From Tetrahymena thermophila SB210 (taxonomy: Eukaryota; Ciliophora; Oligohymenophorea; Hymenostomatida; Tetrahymenidae): DNA of 64,000 nt. A model generated the notes under the pieces. That model saw only the letters and a program-made list of their open reading frames with translations, was not told where the DNA came from and made no database searches. How positions within the stretch are numbered: the stretch's first letter is position 1; every line of letters starts with the position of its first letter. Shown here piece by piece: positions 12,916-25,500 of this stretch. Location: contig NW_002476212.1 of the NCBI RefSeq assembly GCF_000189635.1, forward strand, positions 496,001 through 560,000, given 5' to 3'. The translations under genes were made by a program, and so were the position numbers.

Positions 12916-15900
12916 TTATTTGATTGACTTATCAATTTTGATTAATTAATTAATTTTTGCTTTTTTTTATTTTTATGTAATTTAGATTTTCTAATTTATT
13001 ATAAACAAATCAAATCCAACAAATAATTGTAATAAAAATAAATCAATATTCATGAATTAAATTATTAATAAGCTTAATTTAATGGAGTGATTTTTAATGG
13101 CTGATCATTTTTAAAAGCATGGCTTAGATTACTTCTTCTAATTTTATAAATTAGATTTTCAACTTAAACATTCAAATTGATTTTAATAAATGATAAAAAA
13201 TAAAATTAGTAGAATGTAGTAAAACTGTAAATGTAATCATAGTAATTGTTTTAGTTTATTTATACAAACATGAATAAACCAAAAAGTAAGAAAAATAAGA
13301 CATTTTCGAAGTAATTTAAGTAAGCTTTATTTTTTATTAAATGAAAGTTTCTCTTTAAATTAATATATACAATTTATATAAAAAATTATGTAAATAAAAC
13401 TAATAAATATTTTTGTTTCGAAATATTATTCTAAAATTTACTTTTAAGTTGAAATATCTTTCTCAAAAAAAATAAATCTTTCTTTCAAAATATATTTATG
13501 ATACTTCAATCAACATTAATTTTAATTTCTAATTAAACTAGAAGAATGCTTTATTTTTTTTTCCCCTTCAGAGTTTTGATCAAAATATGAGGGAAAAGAA
13601 ATTGAAAAAATCGAAAATTTTTATGTTTTACTAAATTGAAAACACAGAATTTATTTAGTAAATTTTTATTGAAAATCCAAATATATATGTCCATAAAAGT
13701 ATGAAAAAATATTAATAGCTACTTAATTAGAAGTATTATTTAATTTAATTTAAACGAATTCAATTAATTTTGCTCAATCTAATCTAAAAAAATGTAACAC
13801 TAAGATTTTAATGATTGAATTTAAATTGATTTGAGAATTTTAAATATTTAAGTAGATTCAACACAAATTGTTTGTTTATTTTATTGAATATAATTGAAGT
13901 AGTAATAAATTTACGTTTTTTTATTATTTTTATTATTATAAATATGTTAACTGTATTATTCGTTATTAAAATTTTTAAAATATATTTTTGTTAATACAAT
14001 ACCAAAATATTCAAATTTTGTTTATTAATAAGATAAATTTGCTACTGATTTTCTCCAAATTCCAAGCATTTTTTATTTTTAAAAGTATTTAACAAATTAA
14101 TTTGCGCATAAAGATGTAATATTGTTTCTATTTTTAATTATAGTTAAAAGAACTAATTTACAATATTATGAAGTATATCTTATAAATTCTTACTGACAAA
14201 ATATTTGAAGCAAAATAATTAGTTTTAAATATTAATCGCTTGTAAAATAAAATAAATTTATAATAATACAAGTTATTAAATTTTAAATTATGGTTGCATT
14301 TACAAGTATGCTTGAAAAATAAAATTGTTGTCTTTGAAGTATAGATAAATTATAATCTAATTTAATAATTATAAAACAAACTATATTGATTTGTGACTTT
14401 TACTTTTTTTATCTTACATATAATAAATAAAAATTTAGAATTTTCTTATTTGCTTTGAAGTAAAAATTCTTGAAATAAATTGCCACAATCATTAATTAAG
14501 GAAAAAAATTAGCTAATCAATCAAAATAGTGAAAAAATAGATTACTCATTTATTTAAACAAAAAATAGACATAAAATAAACAAAATTTTAAAAAATATTT
14601 GAAAATAATATAAAAAATACTTTAAATCACTCATTTAATATTCAGAAAATTTCAATGAAAATTTTGTTTTCATTTATTTCATTAAAATATTGAGTAAAAG
14701 TATTTATGCTTACAATTAATATAAGCGAATATTGATTAATACTAAAAGTTATTAAAGGGTATTAATTAGTAAGACGTTTAGAAATAATTTGTTTGTCAAA
14801 AATTCTAATAATCAAAATAATTTATATCTTAGTAATGAAAGTAAAATAGGAGACATAAATTTCTTTACTTTAACAAATGTCAATATAATCAATCTAATCT
14901 TTATATAAAAATTTTAAGGAATCTAATACTAGGTACTCTCTTTAGTTTATTTAAAAATTATTCTTATGATTATTTTTAAAAAATTTTTAAATTAAAATTT
15001 TATTTATAAAAAAAATTTTTAAATTAAAATCTTATTTTGAAAAAAATTATAACAAAAATATTTCATTACAAAAAATAGATTGAATTATTAGACAATTATG
15101 TTAATTTAATTATTAAAAGTGAGCTAGATTGGAACTTCTTTCTCAGATAAATTTTTCTAGAAATTAAACTTAAATGGAAAAACATTTTTCATATCGTCTG
15201 TCTATTGTCTATGTGATAAATATTAGAAGAATAATTTTAATTAAATTTTATTATCTCAAAAATTAATTTTTTACTCTACTATAATTAATATTAATATTAA
15301 AAATATGAATGTGAGTTTTTTTTTTCCCTTTATTCTTCAATAATTAAATTTTTCCAAATTATCTAAATTCTCAGTTTCATTACTCCAAACTCAAATTTAG
15401 TAAATAGAAATAAAAAAAATAATTATATGATAATTTTAAAACAAAATTAAACTAAGCTTTTATGCTTACATTCATATTTTTCATTAAAAAATTAAAAAAT
15501 ATTTCTTTTATTATTCAAAAATTAAAAAATAATTAATAAATAATGAAAAATTAATAAATGATACATATAAATTTTTAAGCTATGAAAATTTTGAAGAATA
15601 AATTTTTAGAGAAGATTTATTAGCCACACAACTACAGGCTATCTAACAAAAAATTTAACTAAACAAACAACATTAAATACAAATTAATTATATTATCTTT
15701 TTCTCAAATAGCTGATATTGGTACCTTTCTAATAGTAAAGCCAACATCGTAAACAGCATTAAATAATAATTTTACAATAAATATAGATTAATAATTTAAA
15801 ATCAAAAAAGATTATTCTAATAGCTTCTTATGTATGACAAATTCATAGTATTTTTAATGTATGTCAACACATTATAAAGTAAAAATATTCAATTCTTATC

Positions 15901-16335
15901 ATTTTAAGATTATAAAATATCAATAATTTAAATAACAGATACTTCTAATTATTTTGATTACACTAATTTTAAAAAATGGTTATTAGCATGTATACCTATT
16001 TTACCGTTTTCATAAACTTTATTTTCTTTAATTAGATAAATTGTTGATTTTAAAATATTATAAAAAAATAAAATAGACTCTAAATTTACTTTGTTTTAAC
16101 CACTTTTTACTTTATTAATTAAACAACAGATTTCAATGAAAGTAGCTTAAAATTCAAAATTTAATATATAAAATAAACAAATTTTGTTTAATTATTGTAC
16201 TTTTAAAAATTTTAATTTGCTTCTTTTTAAGTAAGTGATGTCAGTAATCTTTTAATTCAAATCTATCACAACCAACAGGATTAGGTATTAAATATAAAAT
16301 GAATGTTTCTCAAATTACTAATTTTACTACAACTA
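12916..16335. other. Long intergenic region without identifiable gene
   Basis: About 3.4 kb of AT-rich DNA with many A/T runs. Short open stretches (for example near 15110-15210 plus and 15715-15930 plus) were read but show no recognisable domain. Confidence 0.45.
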
Positions 16336-18118
16336 TCAATAAATTAATACCTACTTTTAAAGATTTAACTTTTTTTTAAATAGTTGATTATAAGCAAAAT
16401 ATGAAACAATATATAAGCTGATTTAAAATTTTTCCTCATATAACCATAACTATATCACTAAATTAAAGGTTATAATAGTTATAAATTTCAGATATTTTTT
16501 AAGGAATAACAAGTATTAAAAGGCATTAAATTTCAAAATTGAATATTTTGATGTAAATTCTTGAAATTATTTATATTCTTATAAAATTTCATCATTTTTC
16601 AATGTTTAATTTTATTCATCTTTCTTTTTTTTATTTATTTGTTAAGATAAATTTAAATTATCACAATAAATATGTTGCTTTTTGTTTTCAATAGAATATG
16701 AAAGATCCCTAAATTAAATTGGAGAACTTTAAGTATTTTGCTATTACTTTATTTGATTTTGCACAGTTTCATTAATCCGACTAAAAGTAGGGTAATTTTG
16801 AATTCTTTATTTTTAAATACCTTAGGAAATAATTGGATTTGTCTAGTTATTAATTTAAGAAAGATTTTTAAATTGTAAATCATCATTTGGTTTATTTGTA
16901 ACATCTTTAAAATCAAATGAATTATTCATTAAAGATCTGCTAAAGTGAATATTTGTGTATTTAAACGAAATAAGTGAAAAAATAGTGAAAATAATTTAAT
17001 AAAAACCTCCTATTTAAGACATAATAGTAAATAAATTATCATAGGATCTTTTGTATAAATTCTCTTTTTCTTTTTCAAATCTTATTACTAGATGAAAGAA
17101 AAAATTATTGGAAGGATCAACTATCTATAAATTAATTATAAAAAATTATTATTGTTTATTAAAAGCAATTAAACAGTAAAGATCAATATATAAAAATGTA
17201 TAATAAGTAGAAAATTTGGAAATAAAATTTAAAGGAAACAAAAGAAATAAGAATAGAAAAAAAATTAAAGTTAATTCAATTAAAAAATTAATAACTGACT
17301 TAATTGTCGCCGTAGCTAAAAGAAGGATAAACTTAAGTATTTTTATCAGATGTAACCCATCCAAAATCGCTTTCTACATAATTATTTCTCATAAATACGT
17401 TAGCTTCCCTTGGGAGATTCTAGCTAGAAACCCAATACAAATCTCTTGAATACTTTACAAAAGGATTATCTTTGTTTTCAGGTGAAAAGTAGACATCTGT
17501 AAATAATAATTCAATGAAGTTGTTGTTCACCAGAGCATCTATTTCTTTTTCATCTTTGCAACCTTATCCAGTACATTTGATGAAATAAAAATTTAGTTCT
17601 TGGTATGAATCAGAATTGAACTACCCTTCAATCTCTACTTCTAAGTCTTTAGGAATGCATTAATGGATGTAAAACTATGACTTAAGAAAAAAATCTCTTA
17701 AATGAGGGTCAGGAACATTGTCGTCTGTACAATTAACTAGACTAAACACCGTTGAGTTAAAAATTGAATCGAATTAACCTGTTTAACTATTATAGACATT
17801 TTTTTTTGTCTTATGAACTCCCTAAATTGTGAATAATCTGTTGTCATTATAATAATTATCGTTAATATCTAAAACTCCCATAGCTAGAGAAAGTGTATTA
17901 GGAGTTATGACAAACTTTTTTGGATCTGACACCTTTCTTTCTTAAAAAAGAACAGTTGGATTTCTTCCGCTAACTGCAGAAAAAACTAAAATTCCTAGTC
18001 TTAGTAATACTATAACAGACAAAGTAACTGATAAAAATGCTCCAAATTTAGTCTTATGAATTGTGGAATCTTTAAACCTTATTGAAATTTAGCTTCCAAA
18101 TATGTCAAGATAGTTCAT
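16336..18118 (-). CDS. Two-pass membrane protein paralog 4, C-terminally divergent
   Basis: Exons 18118-17300 and 17124-16336; intron 17125-17299 at the family position. The first 273 codons and the second membrane span follow the other paralogs (MNYLDIFGSQ, NCTDDNVPD, CTGQGC, ESDFGWVT). After the Gln-rich tail reaches KFNAFQYLLF the similarity stops. The remaining reading frame is a different, hydrophobic sequence ending at TGA 16336-16338. The conserved C-terminal block present in copies 1-3 (IDYGFKEI...LDIEYI...LTLFNY) is absent here, and I do not see it downstream. The product is about 535 aa. This is either a truncated paralog or a relic. The start is supported by alignment with the sisters. 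Confidence 0.75.
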
Positions 18119-19137
18119 TTTTTAGGTTCTGACTAAATTATTTACTTGTTGTTTGTGATTAAATATATTTTTTTTTTTTTTTTTAATTTTTTAGAGATTT
18201 TAAAAATGTTATTACAGTAAGTTATCAATTAAATTAATATAAAAAAGTCAGTAATCAATATTCCTAACAAAGACATTAATTAAATTAACTATATAGTAAT
18301 ATAAGTTCTTTTAATTTCAAGTAAAAAAAATAATTGATTTTTTCTACCATTTATAATGAAACAAAATAAACTTGATTTTTAAATAAATATAGTTATTTCT
18401 TTTTTTAAAATTGAGAAATTTCTAATATTTCATTTTCATATTATAAAATGTGTAATTGAAATATTATTATATCTTTTTAATAGGTTTATTTTCACATAGA
18501 AAATGATTAATTTTGTCAGCAAAATTATTTAGTTAAAAGTAAGTTAAAATCATTAAAAATCTTCTAAAAATAAAAAAACAGTATCTAAATAATTTTATTT
18601 CTTTAAATATCTAAAAAATTTTTTTGTATTCAGTTTCAATTATTGGATTTAAACTAATAATTTTTATTTTAAAGTTTTATTAATAGCTCATCATACACAA
18701 TCAACCAATCATTTTAAAAGAATAAAATGAATGAATAAGTAAAACTACAAGAAAAAATTATTTTTATTGATACTTAAATTAAATAAATTATGTTAAAAAT
18801 ACTTTTAAAGTCAATAAACATTTATTCAATTTTTTTTCAAGAATTCTAAATAAAATTAAAAGACTAATTTTTTAAAAATTTATATCAGTTGTGTGTGAGT
18901 GTATGTATACATAAAATAAACAAACAATAATAAAATTAATTATAAAATATTTAAAATATTCCATTTATTTATATTCAATATTTAATAGTTATTAATATAA
19001 ATAGTATTTTTTTGAAATGAGTTATTGTAAAAGAGTATATGAGGTTATGTTATTATGTTTAGTATTTTTTTTTCAAAGTAGTTATTATTTAAAAATCATT
19101 TATTTGTTTTTTTTGGTTAAAGTAGTTAGTTATTGAA
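18119..19137. other. Intergenic, nothing recognised
   Basis: AT-rich spacer of about 1 kb upstream of paralog 4. No gene or RNA seen. Confidence 0.5.
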
Positions 19138-20612
19138 TCAAAGTAAATGAACAACATCTCCGCCTTTGAATAAACGGATAAAAATATTTAATTTTTTATT
19201 AGAGGCTATATATTTATCACAATAAAGGTTGGTGCTTTCTTAAGTATCTAAATTTTTAAGTATGATGCAGTTGTATTTGACTGAAAACTCAAATTTTGTT
19301 CCATTTTTGAAAATGAAATCCTCTGAAGTTAATTCAGTCTCAAAGTATTTATTTTGATTATAGTTTCTGTTTATAAATTTGTTGATGATTTTGAATTTAT
19401 TTATAAAATAGAATTCAATATTGTCTTAATAATTGAAAACTCCGATTTCCATCAAAGCAAAAGGATTTTCTGTTTCTACTTAGAATTAGACAACTAACTC
19501 TTTTTTGTATACAGTTCTGACAAGTGGCTTTTCAGAAGTTCTTGAGAATTAAAATATTTCGTATTACTAATCGTTTGTCTTTTATAGTGTCTTTCTGGTT
19601 TATGTTTATTCTGCTTAGCTTACTTAGCTAGCGCTTTTACATCTATTTTCGCTATTTAACTATTATTCCATCTCCATTTATTCTCTTATTTTTTTAGGAA
19701 TATATGCTTTTTTAGGTTTTTCAATAGACTCTACAAGAACTAGTTTGTAAATAGATTCAGTTTGGATAGATCCAGCATTTTATTCTTTTTCGATTCTCCT
19801 TTTCTCTCTCTTCTCAGCTTTTTTTATGCGATATTCTTAATATTCTTCTCTACTCATATTTTTGTATCCATACTTGAATTTTTTCTTTTGAGCTGATAAA
19901 TGATCATTTTTATGAATGCCTTTTTTTAATAGGTGCTATTAGAAATTTCTTTCTTGCAACTACTCAGCAGTTAAATTAAAATTATTTTATTGTATATTTT
20001 CATTTAATTTTATATTTTATTAATTAGTATCAAAATAATTGTATTAATTTTATAATGAGCCATTGAATTAATAATAAGGGTATAAGTTGAATTAAATATC
20101 ATTTGTTGATTAGAATGTAAGATTTTAATTCAAGTTATCCTAAATGTTGTCTAATTAATATTTTTGGTTCAAAAAGTCACTATTAGAAATAGATGAATCA
20201 GAATCTGAAAGAGAGTCATCTGAGTCGCTTTCTGTTTCTTCTTAGTTATTTTTATTTGACATGCCAAATTAGCGATCCTTTAGGTTCACAGTTTCCTGTC
20301 TTCTTCTGATTGCTTCGCTATTGCTTTAAGACTTTCCTCTTTTGAATCCGTTTGATTTTTATATATTATCTTCATTGTCATCATTAAGTTAGCATGGAAT
20401 GCCAGTAAAAGCTGTGGTAAATGGTACTTATCTTGCTTTGCAAGAATATTTCTAATTTATCTAGGGCTCTTGTATAAATGCTAAGTTTTTCTAGCTAATT
20501 TAGCACTCTTGCAATTAATATTCCGAAGTTAAAGTATTTTTAGTTGTCTGAAGGCTATCAACTTAATTTGATTAACTTATATCCTACTTAGCATTCTCTA
20601 AGGAGATTTCAT
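19138..20612 (-). CDS. Hypothetical charged protein, 5' end unresolved
   Basis: A single frame is open from about 20612 to TGA 19138-19140, roughly 490 codons. It is not recognised. In order it has a polar Gln/Asn-rich N-terminal part, an acidic serine cluster (SDSDDSLSDSDSS) near 20230-20200, a basic helical stretch (REEYQEYRIKKAEKREKRR) near 19840, and a more ordered C-terminal 100 residues (PFALMEIGVF...IEFYFINKF) with aromatic and hydrophobic residues. No ATG lies in frame before the internal ATG at 20263-20261. An in-frame TGA lies just upstream of 20612, and an AG acceptor sits at 20613-20614, so a short 5' exon is likely. No membrane span. Base composition (G+C higher than the flanks) supports coding. 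Confidence 0.6.
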
Positions 20613-20624
20613 CTATTTTTATTT

Positions 20625-21220
20625 ATGATTTTGTAAGTAAATTTCATCAATAAACTTGGAATAAAGCAAAGATAGCAACAAAAAATCTAAAAATTATCTT
20701 GTTAGAGTCAAGGATTTATGTGAGAATTTTTTTCAATTTAAAACGAAAGATAATTTGTATTTTGCATATTATTATGCTTTAATATGTTCTCATTAGAAAT
20801 AAGCAAAAGAAATCGTGTATTAAAGAATAAGGAAATTTTAATGAAAAAATTATTGCTTCTTTCTAAAATTAAAGTTGTGGTAAAGAGGAGGATCAAGATG
20901 TTTGTTTACCAACACAGTTTTAAGTGGCTGATATTGATGCAGTTGGGGAATTCATGTAATAAGGCTCACATTTTAAGCTCTATGTAAGAGGAGTGAATGG
21001 GCAAGCTTTCGTAAGCATAGGACTTTGGACTATATTTGGTTCTTACCCACAAACTATTGTTTAATCGCTTCTAAAACTCATTAATTTTGTCTAAACTGGT
21101 TCAAAGAAATAAATGCGCTCTCTTTTTTACTAGGCTATGCTGTTGTTTTAATAGTAATCAAAAAATATGGATAGAAAATTAGCTATTGGTTAGTAGGTAT
21201 CTTATCTATCTGATCTTTGA
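20625..21220 (+). CDS. Unrecognised small protein, tentative splice model
   Basis: Two plus-strand open stretches have strong coding character. The first (about 20705-20816) reads KDLCENFFQF...YFAYYYALICSHQKQAKEIV. The second (20875-21220) reads CGKEEDQDVCLPTQF, then GEFMQQGSHFKLYVRG and FGSYPQTIVQSLLK, ending LSDL at TGA 21218-21220. They are joined in frame by an intron at 20817-20874 (GTATTA..AAAG, 58 nt). The 5' start is uncertain: ATG 20625 joined through a GTAAGT donor at 20633 is one possibility, which would overlap the presumed 5' exon of the minus-strand neighbour. It has no membrane segment or known motif. It may be a small gene or the remnant of a larger one. Confidence 0.45.
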
Positions 21221-22548
21221 ATAAACTCTTTCTTGTTAGTTTATTTTTTGTTTGAAATAAGCTTTTAATTATAATGTCTTTTTTTTGCTTTTTTATTGTT
21301 TTATTGAATTTTTGTTAACAACCAGCTTATGTTTTATATATATATATATTATTAATACTAAAAACTATTGATACTCATTATCCTATCTTATTTTATTAAT
21401 TATTTATTGTGAAAGCAACTTTTTTATCTATAATAGCATCAAAAAAGAAACCCTTTTACAAACTCCCTCACTTTATTGATTTATCATCAAAACACTAATA
21501 AAATATTGTATCTTTGGAATTCTCAATTGCTTTGACAAAAAAATTTCTTCGCTTAACTCCAAAATTATTAAGTTGATTATTTTTATAAAGAGTTTTTGTG
21601 ATCAGACAATTTCCCTATCCTATTTTTATTTGAAAAAAGCATTTTTTAGAGGATAAAAAGAGAATTTCATTTATAAGTTGAATTTTTAAATAACTACGAG
21701 AATAAACTAATATTTAATCTTTAATTATCATCCACTGAGTATTCTTTAAAAAATGGTTATTAAAAGAATGAATAATTATGTAAAATGTAAATTTATAAAT
21801 ATTTAATAGAAAAAATTTTAGATTATTTTACCGCATAGTCGAAATTCTCTTTATCAGATTATTTCAGAAAATCAAATCGCTCTAAATTTTATATAGAACA
21901 AAGCATAATTAAAAAATTGCAAACAGATATAGAAGATACTCTAAAAAAAAATAAATTAATAGTTGCATAAGACATATCATTACAAACATTCAATATATTT
22001 ATTTTATTTATACAATTAACAAATCCTCATAATAAGAGTTATCATTCAATTATAATGAACAGAATTAAATTATTAAATTGTATTGCGTATATATTAATAT
22101 TTACTCCCAGAAGTAAATTTACTTAATCACTAAATTAATCTAAATTGGTATTTGTTTTTTTTCGATAGACAAGTTAGAAATGTTTCTTGTGAATAAATTT
22201 AAAGCTTAATTAACACTTTCTTAATTCCTCTACCACTCAAAAATCTAAGAAAATCTGATTTGCTTATTATCTTCTATATTCATTTATAAACGTCTATTTT
22301 TTATCTTTGAAATTGATTTGATATGTATCAATAAATTAGATAAATTATTATCAAAAGCTGCATAAATACATCATATTTATCAAACAGTATTAAACTTTTT
22401 GCAAATGAAAATATATTTTATGTATTTAATTTTAAGTGTAATCATTAAAATGAATTATTTTACTTAATATATAAATATGAATTTGATTAATAAACTACTA
22501 AAATTATAATCGCGCATAAAATTTTATTTTTTAATTTGTTAATTTTAA
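21221..22548. other. Intergenic with one coding-like minus-strand stretch
   Basis: Mostly AT-rich. At 21478-21760 the minus strand is open for about 94 codons with a non-random residue mix (IKIGQGNCLITKTLY, FGVKRRNFFVKAI). It has no start and no recognised domain, and it may be a relic. A short (at)n run lies at about 21338-21350. Confidence 0.4.
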
Positions 22549-25500
22549 TCATAATTTATCTTCAGCTCTAAATTATTTTTATGGATTTTAATTGAAATTT
22601 GTATTCTAAGAAATTCTGTTTCTACTCAGCCTACTTCTTTACTTTCTTGAACTCTCATAGAAATAATCCTCATCATCACCATAATATTAGTTTTAGAATA
22701 CATTTTAAGGCTTTTCATTTTAATTACCATATGCTACAGCTTCCCTACTAAACAATGGTTTAGTTATAGAAGCATCTACATTATTTATTTTAAAAGCTTA
22801 ATCTGTATAATTGTTTATGTTATTTTTAAAATCTCCAGATTACTATTTTCCAAATACATTAGGTTAGGCAAATAAAGTTTCTGATCTTTATAATTATTGG
22901 GCTGGCTAAAAAAGGGGATAAATAGAGGAAGTATTTTATTATGAATCTTTTATAATAAATTCTTTCGTATTGCTATTACTTGAAGATTATCGAATGCTAT
23001 TCATTAATTTATTGCCACTGGTATTTAAATTTTTTTCTCCACTAATTGTTACACTTTGAGTTAAGTTGCTAATAAATCTATTACTACTTCTTTAAAAGTT
23101 TTGTTAAATATCATTCTTGCTTTATACCATTTAATTTAGATTTTATGTTTTGCTTGCAAATATACCGTTGCTATTGTTTAAATCCTAATTAAAATTAGGA
23201 TCAATTTAGCTTGGCACATTTGGATTACTAAGTCCAAAAAGAAATTTAAAGTCTTCAATAGTTAGATTTTGCGAAATACTTCTTTCATCCTGAGAAAGAC
23301 TTAAAATCTTATTGCACAAAGCTTCCTTTTTTTTACAAAGTTCACTTATCCTTAAATCAATAGAATCATCATGTTTTATCAAACACCTATACACGTTTAC
23401 ATCTTTTTTTTAACCAATTCTGTAAACTCTGTCTACAGCTTAATCTAATTAATTTTTTAAAAATATGATAATTTTAAATAAAAAATTTATACTGTAAATC
23501 ATCGCATACCAACACACAAACATATTAACTCTAATAAAAAAAAATTGGAAAAACCGGTCACAGCTCTGGGAGGAGTGTGCGAACATACGAAGAATTATAA
23601 TATAATAAATATTTTTTTGTTTAATAAATTATATATTTATTACCTTCTATTGCACCATTCCACCATGGATCCATAATTATAACATTGTTTGCACATGTTA
23701 AGTTAAGTCCAACCTGTAATATTTATGAAGATTAATAAAAATTAAAAATCTACTCTTTAAAGATAACTAAGTATTAATTACACAACCAGCCATCAATGAA
23801 AGAACCATTACAGTTTTACTTGGTAATCTATAAAAATCATGAACTTATTTAGCACGCTATTTTATTGTCATTTTACCATGAAGCTCACAATAACCTATAT
23901 CTAAATCCTCAAATCTTTTCTTTAGTCTTTATATTGAGTCGTGCCATTGAGTAAACAAAAGTATTTTTTCACCTTTCTTTTAAACTTATTCTATTATATC
24001 TACAACTCTATCAGTTTTTGCTAGTTTTTTATAATCTATTTATTATTATTCTTCTTCATCATCACCTTCATTAAAATTCTAAGACTAGCTTTAGTTCATT
24101 TAGGCCAGCTTTTCTTAAATCTGCTCATCTGTTAAACCTGGATAATCCATTCTCAAAAACTTCTCACTTTATTTTATATTTATTTTAAAAAAATCTAAAT
24201 CTAGAAAAATAAACTATTTTTACTCCCATTTCTATTTATTTGGATTGGCGGCTTCTTTCTTATTTTCTTTCTTAAGCTCAATAATGATTTTTCTGAGCTT
24301 CTCTAAATTACTGTCTTGAAAAAGCTTGACCTGTTTAATAAAGAACATAAATAAAATAAAATAGTTAAAACTTTAATAAAATTTATTATTACCATCTAGA
24401 AATTATTACACATCATTCTTAAATTGTTTACCATAACAAACATTTATTCGTGTAATCTACCTCTTTAACTTCTTTCTTGCTCATACTAGTCTAGCAGTCC
24501 AGCAAATAATTTTTATTAATTAGAGAAATATATTGTATAAAGCTCTCCTTCAAATTTATTAAAACTTATGTTATCAACATTAATAATTTTTTATGGTAAG
24601 ACGATTATAGGTTTGCCTTCTTAGTCTTTCGTAGTCTTTGTTCTTCTAAGCATCATTCCTTTTAATACAGCTTTTATGAATTAATATGTTTTTTCTTTAT
24701 TTCTGCTTTTTGAGATATAGTCGCTCCACCATCTCCATTCTCCAATCTATGGAACTTTAAGAAATCTAAAGTATCCGAACAAATCTTCTATTTTATTTTA
24801 CAAAGGAGTACCAGTGAGACACCATCTAAATTTGCTATTCAACTCGCAGCAAGCTCTATTTTAAATATGAAAAAACATTAGTATTATATTAGCAAAATAT
24901 ATTGAATACTATGAAATTTAAGTGTTCCTATTACGAATCAAGTGAGCCTCATCTAATATAACTCTCTCCCATTTTTAATTTAGTAGATTTCCTTTTTATA
25001 TTTTTCCTTTTTCTTTAAATTAAAAATATTTATTTAAAAATAAAATATTATGTAAATTTAATAAAATTACTAATGCTCATATATTCTGCTGAAAGAGTAC
25101 CATAGGTTGTGATAACAATATCGATTCCTTTGAACAGTTTTTTCTTTTTTGAATACTTTTGTCCTTTCTCATATTAGTAGATCTATAGGCTCTCAATATC
25201 TTTAAGTGTTGCTTAAATTTCTAATCTCCATTAATTGACTAAACTTTTTGGAGCAATAATTAAAGTAATTTCTTAATCTGAGTCTTCATCATCGCTGTAT
25301 TTATCCTCATCATCTAGTTCATCCTCAGTGCCTCTGTAGCTATCGTCTGAGTCTTCGTTTTTCAAATAAAATTTTCTTACATTTTTAGGCTTTTTTTATT
25401 TCACATTTTAATTTTTTGTATCAGATTCATTTAAATAATCTTTAAACTTGGATTAAAGCAGTAATGCAATAGCTTAAATAGTCTTTCCTAAACCCATCTA

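Noticed and set aside
20141..20630. Long plus-strand open frame antisense to the 19.1-20.6 kb gene
   Set aside because: With only TGA as stop, antisense frames stay open easily; the minus frame has the better residue pattern (acidic serine run, basic helix, ordered C-terminus).
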